A stretch of DNA of 64,000 nucleotides from Streptomyces sp. NBC_00353 (GTDB lineage: Bacteria > Actinomycetota > Actinomycetes > Streptomycetales > Streptomycetaceae): NCBI RefSeq assembly GCF_036108815.1, contig NZ_CP107985.1:8925501-8989500 (forward strand), written 5' to 3'. Every line of letters begins with the position of its first letter. Positions within the stretch are counted from its first letter, which is position 1. Position numbers and translations under genes: made by a program. Positions 40,574 through 49,047 of this stretch are shown in pieces. The notes under the pieces were generated by a model. It did no database searches and had not been told where the DNA came from. It worked only from the letters and a program-made list of their open reading frames with translations.

Positions 40574-41074
40574 ATGTCCTTCCTCCGCCGCCGTAGCGCC
40601 GCCACACCCGCGGGCCCGGATTTCGACGTCCTGGCCATGGACCCGGGGGACTGGCCCGGAAACCTCGGCGCCGGTCTGCTGCCCGCACCCGACGGGAGCT
40701 GTCAGGGTGTCTTCCTGCGGTACGACCTGTTCGGCGGCCGCGGCCCCGCGATGATCATCGGTAATCTCCCGGAGGGTTCGCCCGCCCGCGAGACCGAGGA
40801 GGGCCAGGTCCCGTTCGAGGTCGCCCAGCTGCTGCTCGCGCTGGAGAACGACGAGCCGGTCGAGGTGACCGGCACCGACGACATGCCGGTGATGCAGGGC
40901 GACAACCTGCTGATCGTCCGCCGGGTGAAGCTCTCCGAGACCCGGATCTCCTGCGTCCAGTTCGACCGCAGCGACGGGGTGCTCGTCACCATCGCCAGCT
41001 GGGACCGGCCCATCACCGATGATCTGTACACCCTGCTGAAGCCACTGCCCGCCGAGCTGTTCCAGCAAGGCTGA
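40574..41074 (+). CDS. Conserved actinobacterial protein of unknown function
   Basis: The 166-residue soluble protein (SFLRRRSAATPAGPDFDVLAMDPGDWPGNLGAGLLPAPDGSCQGVFLRYDLFGGRGPAMIIGNLPEGSPAR) is acidic after a basic N-terminus and has no signal, membrane segment or catalytic motif that I recognise. Codon use is typical Streptomyces, and the C-terminus (ITDDLYTLLKPLPAELFQQ) is well structured, so it is a real gene. It is probably leaderless and is followed by a strong terminator. Confidence 0.85.
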   Translation: MSFLRRRSAATPAGPDFDVLAMDPGDWPGNLGAGLLPAPDGSCQGVFLRYDLFGGRGPAMIIGNLPEGSPARETEEGQVPFEVAQLLLALENDEPVEVTGTDDMPVMQGDNLLIVRRVKLSETRISCVQFDRSDGVLVTIASWDRPITDDLYTLLKPLPAELFQQG

Positions 41075-41084
41075 AACGTCCCTG

Positions 41085-41128
41085 CCACGGCCGTCCGCAC
41101 CGATCCGGACGGCCGCGGGGCACTTTTG
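41085..41128 (+). terminator. Rho-independent terminator with T-run
   Basis: A 13-bp stem with one mismatch (41085-41097 with 41106-41118) is followed by GGCACTTTTGT. A second hairpin (CAGCCTC 41141-41147 with GAGGCTG 41155-41161, then CTTTG) lies just beyond. Confidence 0.8.
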
Positions 41129-41175
41129 TCCAACCCTGCGCAGCCTCTGTCCAAGAGGCTGCTTTGTCATGCACC

Positions 41176-41205
41176 TTGTCCGAGCAGTCGTCGGACCTTT
41201 AGCGT
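41176..41205 (+). promoter_or_regulatory. Promoter of the GH95 gene
   Basis: TTGTCC (41176-41181), an 18-base spacer and TAGCGT (41200-41205) form a good housekeeping promoter. ATG 41214 is eight bases beyond, so the message is probably leaderless. Confidence 0.55.
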
Positions 41206-41213
41206 CGTGCGTC

Positions 41214-43616
41214 ATGACACCCGGGATGACGCGACGCACCACAGTGAAGACAGCCATCGGCGCAACAGGTGCCCTGGCGCTGGGAGTTCCCGCACTCGCC
41301 GGAACGGCGGCTGCCGCCATTACCTCCGATGAATCGCCCGGATCGCAGGGGCCGGAGGGGGCCAGGACACTGGTGGACCCGGTGCTCTGGTATCGGGCCC
41401 CCGCCGCCGACTGGGAACGCGAGTCACTGCCCATCGGCGGTGGCGCCCTGGGCGCGAGCGTCCACGGAACGCTCGCTTCGGAACGGCTCACCTTCAACGA
41501 GAAGACGCTGTGGACCGGCGGCCCCGGCTCCGCCCAGGGCTACGACTTCGGGAACTGGACCGCCCCCAGACCGGGCGCCCTCACCGCAGTGCAGCAACGC
41601 CTCGACAGCGAGGGTGCGATCGATCCGGACTCGGTCGCCGCGGAGCTCGGCCAGGCACGCCGCGGCTACGGCGCCTACCAGGTCTTCGGCGACCTGCTGC
41701 TCGATCTGCCGAATGCCCCGGCCGCCCCCGACGCCTCCTACCGACGCGCCCTCGACCTGCGGACGGCGCTCGCCACCGTCACCTACACCCACCAGGACGT
41801 CCACCACACCCGGGAGTTCTTCGTCTCCCACCCCGGCAGCGTCATCGCCGGGCGGCTCGGAGCGGACCGCCCGGGACGGGTCTCCTTCACCCTGCGCTAC
41901 ACCTCGCCGCGCAGCGACTTCACCGCGACCGCAGCTGGAGACCGGCTGACCGTACGGGGCGCGCTGAAGGACAACGGGCTGCGCTTCGAAGCCCAGATCC
42001 GGGTCCGCACGAGTGGCGGCCGCGTCACCGCCGGGCCCGACGGCACGCTGACCGTCACCGATGCCGACAGCGCCTGGTTCGTCCTCGCCGCTGCCACCGA
42101 CTACGCCGACCACTATCCGGCCTACCGGGGCGACGACCCGCACCACACGGTCACCCGCACGGTGGACGAAGCGGCCGGAACGTCGTACGAGAAGATCCGG
42201 GCCGCCCATGTACGTGACCACGGGACGCTCTTCGACCGGGTCGCCCTCGACATCGGCCAGCAGCTGCCCGACCTGCCGACCGATCAGCTGCTGGCCCGGT
42301 ACACGGGCGGAACGAGCCCCGCCGACCGGGCGCTCGAAGCGCTCTTCTTCCAGTACGGCCGCTACCTGCTGATCGCTTCCTCGCGGGCCGGTTCGCTGCC
42401 CGCCAACCTCCAGGGCGTCTGGAACAACTCCACCACCCCGCCGTGGTCCGCCGACTACCACAGCAACATCAACCTCCAGATGAACTACTGGCTCGCCGAG
42501 GTCACCAACCTGGCCGAGACCACCGCACCGTACGACCGCTACATCGAGGCGATGCGCGCGCCGGGGCGCCGGACAGCGAAGGAGATGTTCGGGACGGCCG
42601 GCTGGGTGGTGCACAACGAGACCAATCCGTACGGCTTCACCGGGGTCCACGACTGGTCGACCGCCTTCTGGTTCCCCGAGGCCGCCGCCTGGCTCACCCA
42701 GCAGATGTACGAGCACTACCGGTTCAGCGGCTCCACCGGCTATCTGCGCTCCACCGCCTATCCCGCGATGAAGGAAGCCGCCGAGTTCTGGCTGGCCAAT
42801 CTGCGCACCGACCCGCGCGACGGGCTGCTCGTCGTCACCCCCAGCTACTCTCCCGAGCACGGCGACTTCACCGCGGGCGCCGCGATGTCCCAGCAGATCG
42901 TCCATGATCTGCTCACCAACACCCTGGAGGCCGCCCGCACGCTCGGCGACGCCCCCGCCTTCCGCAGCCGCCTGCGGACGACCCTCGACCGGCTCGACCC
43001 CGGGCTGCGGATCGGCTCCTGGGGACAGCTCCAGGAGTGGAAGACCGACCGGGACGACCCTGCCGACGACCACCGTCATGTGTCGCACCTCTTCGCCCTC
43101 CATCCCGGGCGGCAGATCGAACCCGGCAGCAACTGGGCCGAGGCGGCCAAGGTCTCTCTCGGAGCGCGTGGCGACGGCGGCACCGGCTGGTCCAAGGCAT
43201 GGAAGATCAACTTCTGGGCGCGGCTGCGCGACGGCGACCACTCCCACAAGATGCTCGCGGAACAACTGAAGAGCTCCACCCTCCCCAACCTCTGGGACAC
43301 TCACCCGCCGTTCCAGATCGACGGCAACTTCGGTGCCACGTCGGGCATCGCCGAAATGCTGCTGCAGAGCCAGTACGACGTGATCGAGATCCTCCCCGCC
43401 CTCCCGGCCGGCTGGCCTGAGGGATCGGTCCGCGGGCTGCGCGCCCGCGGAGGATTCACCGTCGACATCGAATGGTCCGACGGGCAGGCCCGCCGTGTGG
43501 TGATCACGGCGGGCCGAAGCCGCGAAGTGACCGTCCGCAGCTCCCTGTGGCCGAGCGGCGAAAGAACCTTCAAGGCCCGCGCGGGCGGCCGCTACACGCT
43601 GGTGGCGGAGGGCTGA
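41214..43616 (+). CDS. Secreted GH95 alpha-L-fucosidase/galactosidase
   Basis: The product is 800 residues from ATG 41214 (ATG 41226 is an alternative). A Tat-like signal (TRRTTVKTAIGATGALALGVPALAGTAAAA) precedes the GH95 N-terminal beta-domain (LWYRAPAADWERESLPIGGGALGASVHGTLASERLTFNEKTLWTGGP) and an (alpha/alpha)6 barrel. Residues matching the AfcA catalytic set are visible: the Asn pair in YHSNINLQMNYWL, the acid in TPSYSPEHGDF and the Asp in FQIDGNFGATSGIAEM. The enzyme should remove alpha-1,2-linked fucose or galactose from plant or host glycans by inversion. Its 3' end overlaps that of geosmin synthase by 25 bp, tail to tail. Confidence 0.92.
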   Translation: MTPGMTRRTTVKTAIGATGALALGVPALAGTAAAAITSDESPGSQGPEGARTLVDPVLWYRAPAADWERESLPIGGGALGASVHGTLASERLTFNEKTLWTGGPGSAQGYDFGNWTAPRPGALTAVQQRLDSEGAIDPDSVAAELGQARRGYGAYQVFGDLLLDLPNAPAAPDASYRRALDLRTALATVTYTHQDVHHTREFFVSHPGSVIAGRLGADRPGRVSFTLRYTSPRSDFTATAAGDRLTVRGALKDNGLRFEAQIRVRTSGGRVTAGPDGTLTVTDADSAWFVLAAATDYADHYPAYRGDDPHHTVTRTVDEAAGTSYEKIRAAHVRDHGTLFDRVALDIGQQLPDLPTDQLLARYTGGTSPADRALEALFFQYGRYLLIASSRAGSLPANLQGVWNNSTTPPWSADYHSNINLQMNYWLAEVTNLAETTAPYDRYIEAMRAPGRRTAKEMFGTAGWVVHNETNPYGFTGVHDWSTAFWFPEAAAWLTQQMYEHYRFSGSTGYLRSTAYPAMKEAAEFWLANLRTDPRDGLLVVTPSYSPEHGDFTAGAAMSQQIVHDLLTNTLEAARTLGDAPAFRSRLRTTLDRLDPGLRIGSWGQLQEWKTDRDDPADDHRHVSHLFALHPGRQIEPGSNWAEAAKVSLGARGDGGTGWSKAWKINFWARLRDGDHSHKMLAEQLKSSTLPNLWDTHPPFQIDGNFGATSGIAEMLLQSQYDVIEILPALPAGWPEGSVRGLRARGGFTVDIEWSDGQARRVVITAGRSREVTVRSSLWPSGERTFKARAGGRYTLVAEG

Positions 43617-45805
43617 GCGAACAGCGCGGTGACCCGCGCCGCCGAGACACCGAGCCCCGTGGGACCGCTGAGGTGCCACGGGGTGCCGGAGCCCCGCCGC
43701 AGGTCCCCCTCGCGGTAGCGGCGGCAGTCCCGGTGCCAGATCAGGATGCCGGCGATCCAGTGCTCGAGCTCCTCCACGTAACCCGCCAGGATCTCCCTGG
43801 CCTCGGAGTCCAGCCCGAAGTCGTCGTACAGGACCGGGAGTTCCTGCTCAGCGACGTGGAGGAACTGGCGCAGCCGCGAGTTCATCAGGTCGTGCACGAT
43901 CGCCACCGCGGTCGGATAGTCGACCCCGAAGAAGTTCTGCACGACCAGGACGCCGTTGTGCACCTCACCCTCGTACTCGATCTCCTTCTGGTACGAGAAC
44001 AGGTCGTTGAGCAGCGCGGCATAGTCCGACGCCGCGTTCTCCAGGGAGCGCAGCGGGCCGCTGCGGTAGATCTCCTCCGGCACCTTCTTGCCGTGACCGA
44101 GCCGGCACAGACTCATCGTGAGGTCCGAACCGAACGTCAGCCGCCGCATCTCGATGTAGTCCACCGGGTCCGGGATGCGGTTCTGTGCCTGGTTGGCCAG
44201 CTCCCAGAGCCAGCTCGCCGTCATCGACTCGATGGCCGTGCGCAACGCGCGCCGCGCGCGGTCGTCCGTCGGGGCCGCCGTCCGCTGCCAGAGATCGGCG
44301 AGACCGCGCTCCAGCGCATTGACCGGCTCCGGCGTCGCGGAGCCGTCCAGCGGCATGAACAGCGAGAGACGCTCATTGGCCAGCCGCGCCCCGGCCAGGT
44401 CCCGGGCCCGCCCGTGCACCACCGGGAACCAGTCGTCGCCGTATGTACCCCAGGCCAACCATCCCGAGGAGAGATCCAGCTCGTCCGCCGTCGCGTCCGG
44501 GTGCAGACCCGCCGCGCACAACGGCAGATCGATTGCGACGAGCCGCTCCTCGTCCCAGATGTGCGAGCCCGGCACCCCCGGCTGCGCCTCCAGGATCCCC
44601 ATCCGGCGCGCCCAGTCGACGAGCCGGACCCGCGCCCCGTCCAGATGCGGACTGAGCGTCGTACCGAACGGCAGGTCGAATTCGGGCAGCAGTGACGGGC
44701 CGACGTGCCGGTAGGGCACATGGGTGTGGCTGCGCAGCCGGGCCGGCTCCGAGCGCGGTGTGAAGCGGATCGACGCGGCGGACATACCGAAGCCGACGGC
44801 GGCCTCGCCCGCCCCGCCGTCGTTCATGTAGCGGCTGGAGCGCATGTGCCACTCATGGCCGCCGGACTGCCAGTCCTGCAACCCCTTGACGTACGCGAGC
44901 ACCGCCGCGGTCTCCGTCGGATCGAGCCCCTTCGCCGCGCACAGCGGCCCGAGTTCGGTGAGCGCGGTGTTCTCGAACTGCTGGAGCCGTGAGGTCAGCA
45001 GATCGTTCACCGCCTCGGCGGCCTCCTGGGTGGAGCAGTTCAGAAACGTCTCCAGCACCAGCACACCGTTGCTGTTCTCGCCCTCGTCCTCGACCTCCCG
45101 CTGGTACGAGAAAAGGTCGTTGCGCAGATGCACACCGTCGGAGAAGGCGTCCCGCAGCACCCGCAGCGCCCGCTCGTCGGCCACCGAATCGGGGACCTCG
45201 GCGCCCGCCGCGTACTCCACGAGCCCCGCCGACCATGGCGCGCCACCCACCTTGCGGCGCATCTCGATGTACTCCACGGGGTTCGCGATGCGGCCCTCGT
45301 TGATATTGGCGAGTTCCCACAGCGACTCGTTGAGCAGGTTCTCGGTCGCCTCCGCGAACCGGGCCCGCCAGGCGTCGGACATGCTCGGCACCGTCCGCTC
45401 CCACAGATCGGCCAGCCCCGCCTCGACCGGGTTCGTCGGCTCGGGTGTCCGCGCCCCTCGTTCCATCGGCATGAACGCCGGCAGCCGGTCCAGATACTGC
45501 TTGCCGCCCTCCCGGTCGGGGGTGCGCTTGAACAGCTCCAGGAAGTGGTCGTCGAAGAAGAACACCCACACATACCAGTCGGTGACCAGTGACAGGGCCT
45601 CCGCCGAGCAGTCGGGGTGGGTGTACGCGCACAGCAGCGCGTAGTCATGGGAGTCGAGATCCTTCTCCTCCCAGATGCCGGACCCTTCCACCATCCCTAT
45701 GCTGCGCGCCCAGGACTTGGTGTGCTGTCGCGCCTCCTCGACATGGGGGTTGAGCCGCGCCGGATACGCAACATAGAAGTCCGGCAGGGTGAAGGGCTGA
45801 GCCAT
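43592..45805 (-). CDS. geoA: Germacradienol/geosmin synthase (bifunctional sesquiterpene cyclase)
   Basis: The 737-residue enzyme consists of two fused class I terpene synthase domains. The N-terminal half has the Mg-binding DDHFLE motif (85-90) and NDLFSYQREVE, and should cyclise farnesyl diphosphate to germacradienol. The C-terminal half has DDWFPVV and NDLFSYQKEIE and converts germacradienol to geosmin plus acetone. Length and the opening FTLPDFYVAYPARLNPHVEEARQHTKSWARSIGM match the SCO6073 family. The gene is monocistronic and has a 12-bp hairpin in its leader. Confidence 0.96.
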   Translation of the reverse strand: MAQPFTLPDFYVAYPARLNPHVEEARQHTKSWARSIGMVEGSGIWEEKDLDSHDYALLCAYTHPDCSAEALSLVTDWYVWVFFFDDHFLELFKRTPDREGGKQYLDRLPAFMPMERGARTPEPTNPVEAGLADLWERTVPSMSDAWRARFAEATENLLNESLWELANINEGRIANPVEYIEMRRKVGGAPWSAGLVEYAAGAEVPDSVADERALRVLRDAFSDGVHLRNDLFSYQREVEDEGENSNGVLVLETFLNCSTQEAAEAVNDLLTSRLQQFENTALTELGPLCAAKGLDPTETAAVLAYVKGLQDWQSGGHEWHMRSSRYMNDGGAGEAAVGFGMSAASIRFTPRSEPARLRSHTHVPYRHVGPSLLPEFDLPFGTTLSPHLDGARVRLVDWARRMGILEAQPGVPGSHIWDEERLVAIDLPLCAAGLHPDATADELDLSSGWLAWGTYGDDWFPVVHGRARDLAGARLANERLSLFMPLDGSATPEPVNALERGLADLWQRTAAPTDDRARRALRTAIESMTASWLWELANQAQNRIPDPVDYIEMRRLTFGSDLTMSLCRLGHGKKVPEEIYRSGPLRSLENAASDYAALLNDLFSYQKEIEYEGEVHNGVLVVQNFFGVDYPTAVAIVHDLMNSRLRQFLHVAEQELPVLYDDFGLDSEAREILAGYVEELEHWIAGILIWHRDCRRYREGDLRRGSGTPWHLSGPTGLGVSAARVTALFAQPSATSV

Positions 45806-46192
45806 GTGCGTCCGGCCTTTCCGAGGAATTCCGCGCGGGGCTCGCGCGGACCTTTCGTGTCCGCGCGAGCACTACCCTTCGGCCGTCCGGGGCACGCACA
45901 CCAGGAATTAGTCACACAAAAGGTACGCGTGTATGCGGGGTGCCGACGGACCGCGGCGCAGGCCCGTCCGCTCCGTAAAACTCAGGTAACGCCCCACCGC
46001 CACACAGTCGTTGCTTCCTGACCTTCGCAGGTCAGAGCCCCTGCCAGTGGTCTGGTCCAGTGGCTCGTCCGACAACCCTCCTTGTGCTCTTGACGCGCTA
46101 TCACCTCAGGTCACAGAGTGTGCGCCCATAGCCGAAAAGTGACATCGGATCACGTACGACTTTCGAAGCGCGCAGTTCCAAGAAGGGTTGTC
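45806..46192. other. Intergenic region between geoA and the amidase gene
   Basis: This 387-bp divergent region has no gene. It holds a perfect 12-bp hairpin in the geoA leader (45840-45870), a 7-bp hairpin (46018-46035), a direct repeat CCAGTGG, and on the plus strand TTGACG (46090-46095) with CAGAGT 18 bases downstream as a weak promoter for the amidase. Confidence 0.5.
45840..45870 (-). promoter_or_regulatory. Leader hairpin of geosmin synthase mRNA
   Basis: GCTCGCGCGGAC (45840-45851) pairs perfectly with GTCCGCGCGAGC (45859-45870) across a 7-nt loop, 35-65 bases upstream of the geoA start. It lies too close to the start to be an ordinary terminator of another gene and may affect expression or message stability. 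Confidence 0.5.
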
Positions 46193-47527
46193 ATGACGTC
46201 CAAGCAGAGGACCAGACTCACGCTCGCCCTGACCACCGTCGGCGCCCTGAGTCTCGCGCTGCTCTCTCCCGCGGCGCAGGCCGGAGCGGACGGGGTGCGG
46301 CCCGAGTGTCCCCGCGGCCTCGACTGCGACTGGGTCCCGGCGGCCTATCAGCAGACCGGCGATCCGGCCGACAAGGAGACGTACGGCAACTACGACACCG
46401 CGGACCGCCCACACAGTAACAAGATCAAATTCATCGTTCTGCATGACACCGAAGAAGACTTCGACACCACCCTGAAGATCTTCCAGAACCCGCTGAAGCA
46501 GACCTCGGCCCACTACGTGGTGCGCTCGGGCGACGGCCATGTCACCCAGATGGTCAAGGACAAGGACGTCGCCTGGCAGGCGGGCAACTGGTACGTCAAC
46601 ACCCACTCCATCGGCATCGAGCAGGAGGGTGTCGCCGTCGAGGGCGCCAAGTGGTACACCCCGGAGATGTACAACTCGACGGCGAAGCTGGTGCGTTATC
46701 TCGCCGCCAAGTACGACATCCCGCTCGACCGGCAGCACATCATCGGCCACGACGGCGTTCCGCCCACCAGCGCGGCCGGTACCAAGAACATGCACTGGGA
46801 CCCGGGAACGTACTGGGACTGGAACCGCTTCATGGCACTGCTCGGCAAGCCGACGACCGTGCCGAGCGCACCGAAGAGCAGCCCGCTCGTCACCGTCAGC
46901 CCCCGCTTCAAGGACAACAAGCAGGCGTTCCGGGACTGTGAGAAGAACGTCGACCTGCCGGTTCAGGGCAGCAGCGCCGTCCCGCTCCACACAGAACCGT
47001 CCGCCGACGCACCGCTCTTCTCCGACCCGGGCCTGCACACCGACGGCTCGCCCGGCACGAACTGCGCGGCCGACTGGGGCAGCAAGATCAGCGCGACTCA
47101 GCAGGCGGTGGTCGCAGACCACGCGCCCGGTTGGACGGCGATCTGGTGGTACGGCCAGAAGGCCTGGTTCGAGACTCCCGCGAAAGCCCGGACCACCGTG
47201 CCGACCGCCGGCTACGTCGTCCGGCCGAAGGCCGGCCGTACCGATGTGCCGGTGTACGGGGTGGCCTACCCGGAGAAGTCGGAGTACCCGGCGGACTTCG
47301 CGGACCAGCGGGTGGGAACACCACTGCCCTACACCATCAAGGCCGGACAGTCGTACCCCGGCGGGGGCGAGGCGCCGACCGGGTTCTTCTACGCGCCGAC
47401 GATCGATGCGTCGTATCCGCTGGACCACATGTACTTCAAGGGCGGGGAGAAGTACGTGACGGTGCAGATCGGGCACCGGATCGCGTTCGTTAAGGCGTCG
47501 GAGGTGGATGTGGTGCGGGTGCGTTGA
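46193..47527 (+). CDS. Secreted N-acetylmuramoyl-L-alanine amidase (amidase_2/PGRP)
   Basis: ATG 46193 has AAGAAGGG as SD. The 444-residue protein has a Sec signal (TSKQRTRLTLALTTVGALSLALLSPAAQAG) and an amidase_2 domain (about 60-230) with zinc ligands in IKFIVLHDTEEDF and HIIGHDGVPPTSAAGTKNMHWDPG, and QTSAHYVVRSGDGHVTQMVKDKDVAWQAGNW. The remaining 200 residues form SH3-like repeats (TPAKARTTVPTAGYVVRPKAGRTDVPVYGVAYP). It cleaves the bond between muramic acid and the stem peptide, in wall turnover or predation. Confidence 0.92.
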   Translation: MTSKQRTRLTLALTTVGALSLALLSPAAQAGADGVRPECPRGLDCDWVPAAYQQTGDPADKETYGNYDTADRPHSNKIKFIVLHDTEEDFDTTLKIFQNPLKQTSAHYVVRSGDGHVTQMVKDKDVAWQAGNWYVNTHSIGIEQEGVAVEGAKWYTPEMYNSTAKLVRYLAAKYDIPLDRQHIIGHDGVPPTSAAGTKNMHWDPGTYWDWNRFMALLGKPTTVPSAPKSSPLVTVSPRFKDNKQAFRDCEKNVDLPVQGSSAVPLHTEPSADAPLFSDPGLHTDGSPGTNCAADWGSKISATQQAVVADHAPGWTAIWWYGQKAWFETPAKARTTVPTAGYVVRPKAGRTDVPVYGVAYPEKSEYPADFADQRVGTPLPYTIKAGQSYPGGGEAPTGFFYAPTIDASYPLDHMYFKGGEKYVTVQIGHRIAFVKASEVDVVRVR

Positions 47528-47617
47528 CGGCTCGGGGCGAGCGGGCGGGGCCCTGCAGGGGCTCTGCCCCCCGAACCCGCCCCCGCTCCGCATTTATCGG
47601 AGGGGCTGCACGCAACA

Positions 47618-47661
47618 GCGCGCTGCGGGCCCGGTGTGTCGGCACCGGACCCGCAGCGCGC
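47618..47661. terminator. Bidirectional terminator between amidase and kinase-like genes
   Basis: A 19-bp stem with one mismatch (47618-47636 with 47643-47661) and a 6-nt loop lies between two convergent genes. Confidence 0.9.
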
Positions 47662-47679
47662 ATCCCTTGTGGAGCCGCG

Positions 47680-48816
47680 TCAGCGAGTGCCGACCGCAGC
47701 ACGCACAGCCCGCCGGGCCATCGCGCAGTCGTCGTGCAACCGGCGCAGCAGCAGCCGCTGCTCCTCGCCCGACGACAGCACCCCCGGACGCTCCTGACCG
47801 CCGCCCGCGGGCGTGGTCTCCCGCATCGCCCGCTGCACAGCCGTCTCGTACGTGCGGATCTCCCGCGTCAGTACGAGCATCAGGTTCACCAGGAACGCGT
47901 CCCGCGCCGCCGGACCCGTGGCCTGTGCCAGCTGGCTGATCTGCCGCCGCGCGACCGGCGCGTCACCCAGCACCGCCCACAACGTCGCCAGGTCGTACCC
48001 CGGCAGATACCAGCCCGCGTGCTCCCAGTCCACCAGCACCGGACCCGTCGGCGACAGCAGGATGTTGGAGAGCAGGGCGTCACCGTGGCAGAACTGCCCC
48101 ATGCCCTGACGGCCGCCCGCATGCGCCAGGCCGTGCAGCAGCTTCTGCAGGTCACCCAGATCACGGTCGGTGAAGAGACCCAGCTCGTGATAGCGGGCGA
48201 TGCGTGAGGCGTAGTCCAGCTGGGCGTCGAACAACCCGGCGGCCGGTCGCCAGGCGTTGACCCGGCTGATCGCGCCGAGCGCGGCCCGTACATCGGCCCT
48301 GGGCGGAGCCTCCGACGGGTGCCTCGTCAGCGCCGCCACACGTCCTGGCATCCGCTCGATGACCAGCGTGCAGTTCTCCGGGTCCGCTGCGATGAGCCGC
48401 GGCACCCGGACCGGCGGACGGTGCCGGACGAAAGCCCGGTATGCCGCTATCTCGTGGCGGAACCGCTCCGACCAGACGGGGGAGTGGTCGAGTAAACACT
48501 TCGCCACCACCGTCGTGCGTCCGGTGGTGCCGACGAGCAGTACCGAACGCCCGCTGCGGCGCAGCACCTGGACCGGGTTGAACTCCGGGCAGATCCGGTG
48601 CACCGAGGCGATCGCCATCCTCAGCTGCGCGCCTTGCGGACCGGACAGATCCAGGCGCCCGCTGAGCAGTGGGGCGCCCGGCCCCGCCGGCCGCCGGGGC
48701 CGGACGGTGCCGGGCGCCGACGGACCGGCATGCGGGGCGAGGTACGGTCCGGCGCCCGCCCCCATGGGACGCAGGGGCCGGGGCGGGGCGGACACGGAGG
48801 ACGATGCTGTGTACAT
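47680..48816 (-). CDS. Aminoglycoside phosphotransferase-family protein
   Basis: ATG 48816 is chosen (378 residues); the frame is open 120 bp upstream. The first 60 residues are Pro/Gly-rich and probably disordered. The kinase-like fold has a strand/Lys region VLLVGTTGRTTVVAKCLLDHSPVW, the catalytic Brenner-type motif FCHGDALLSNILLSPTGPVLVDWEHAGWYLPGYDLATLW with its His/Asp and the DxD-like DWE. These are the APH/choline kinase hallmarks. The substrate is unknown and resistance is not implied. It is divergent from the NsdA-like gene. Confidence 0.82.
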   Translation of the reverse strand: MYTASSSVSAPPRPLRPMGAGAGPYLAPHAGPSAPGTVRPRRPAGPGAPLLSGRLDLSGPQGAQLRMAIASVHRICPEFNPVQVLRRSGRSVLLVGTTGRTTVVAKCLLDHSPVWSERFRHEIAAYRAFVRHRPPVRVPRLIAADPENCTLVIERMPGRVAALTRHPSEAPPRADVRAALGAISRVNAWRPAAGLFDAQLDYASRIARYHELGLFTDRDLGDLQKLLHGLAHAGGRQGMGQFCHGDALLSNILLSPTGPVLVDWEHAGWYLPGYDLATLWAVLGDAPVARRQISQLAQATGPAARDAFLVNLMLVLTREIRTYETAVQRAMRETTPAGGGQERPGVLSSGEEQRLLLRRLHDDCAMARRAVRAAVGTR

Positions 48817-48965
48817 GGGCGAGACAGATCCCTTCGTGCGCCGACAAGTTGCGTGCGCCGCCCCGGCCGGCGGCCGTTCGGCACCCTGGGGAGTGCCTAG
48901 GGCTGCCGGGCGGGGTGGCGCTTTCCTACCTGACACCGGTGCGCGGGTGGCAGACCATCTGGCGG

Positions 48966-49020
48966 ACCCTGGCGAACCCTGGCGAATAGTCGCAAGGCAT
49001 CTGACAGAGGGTTACTGTCA
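48966..49020 (+). promoter_or_regulatory. Tandem 10-bp repeat and TGACAG-N7-CTGTCA before the NsdA-like gene
   Basis: ACCCTGGCGA is repeated exactly at 48966-48975 and 48976-48985, and TGACAG (49002-49007) with CTGTCA (49015-49020) forms a perfect inverted repeat 27 bp before the start at 49048. Both are candidate control sites for the developmental regulator. Confidence 0.45.
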
Positions 49021-49047
49021 ACTCAGCCGAGAACCTGGGGGCTTGAC

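Noticed and set aside
46018..46192. Possible ydaO-type c-di-AMP riboswitch before the secreted amidase
   Set aside because: Cell-wall hydrolases in actinobacteria often carry one, but I could not find the conserved paired elements; only a short 7-bp hairpin is present.
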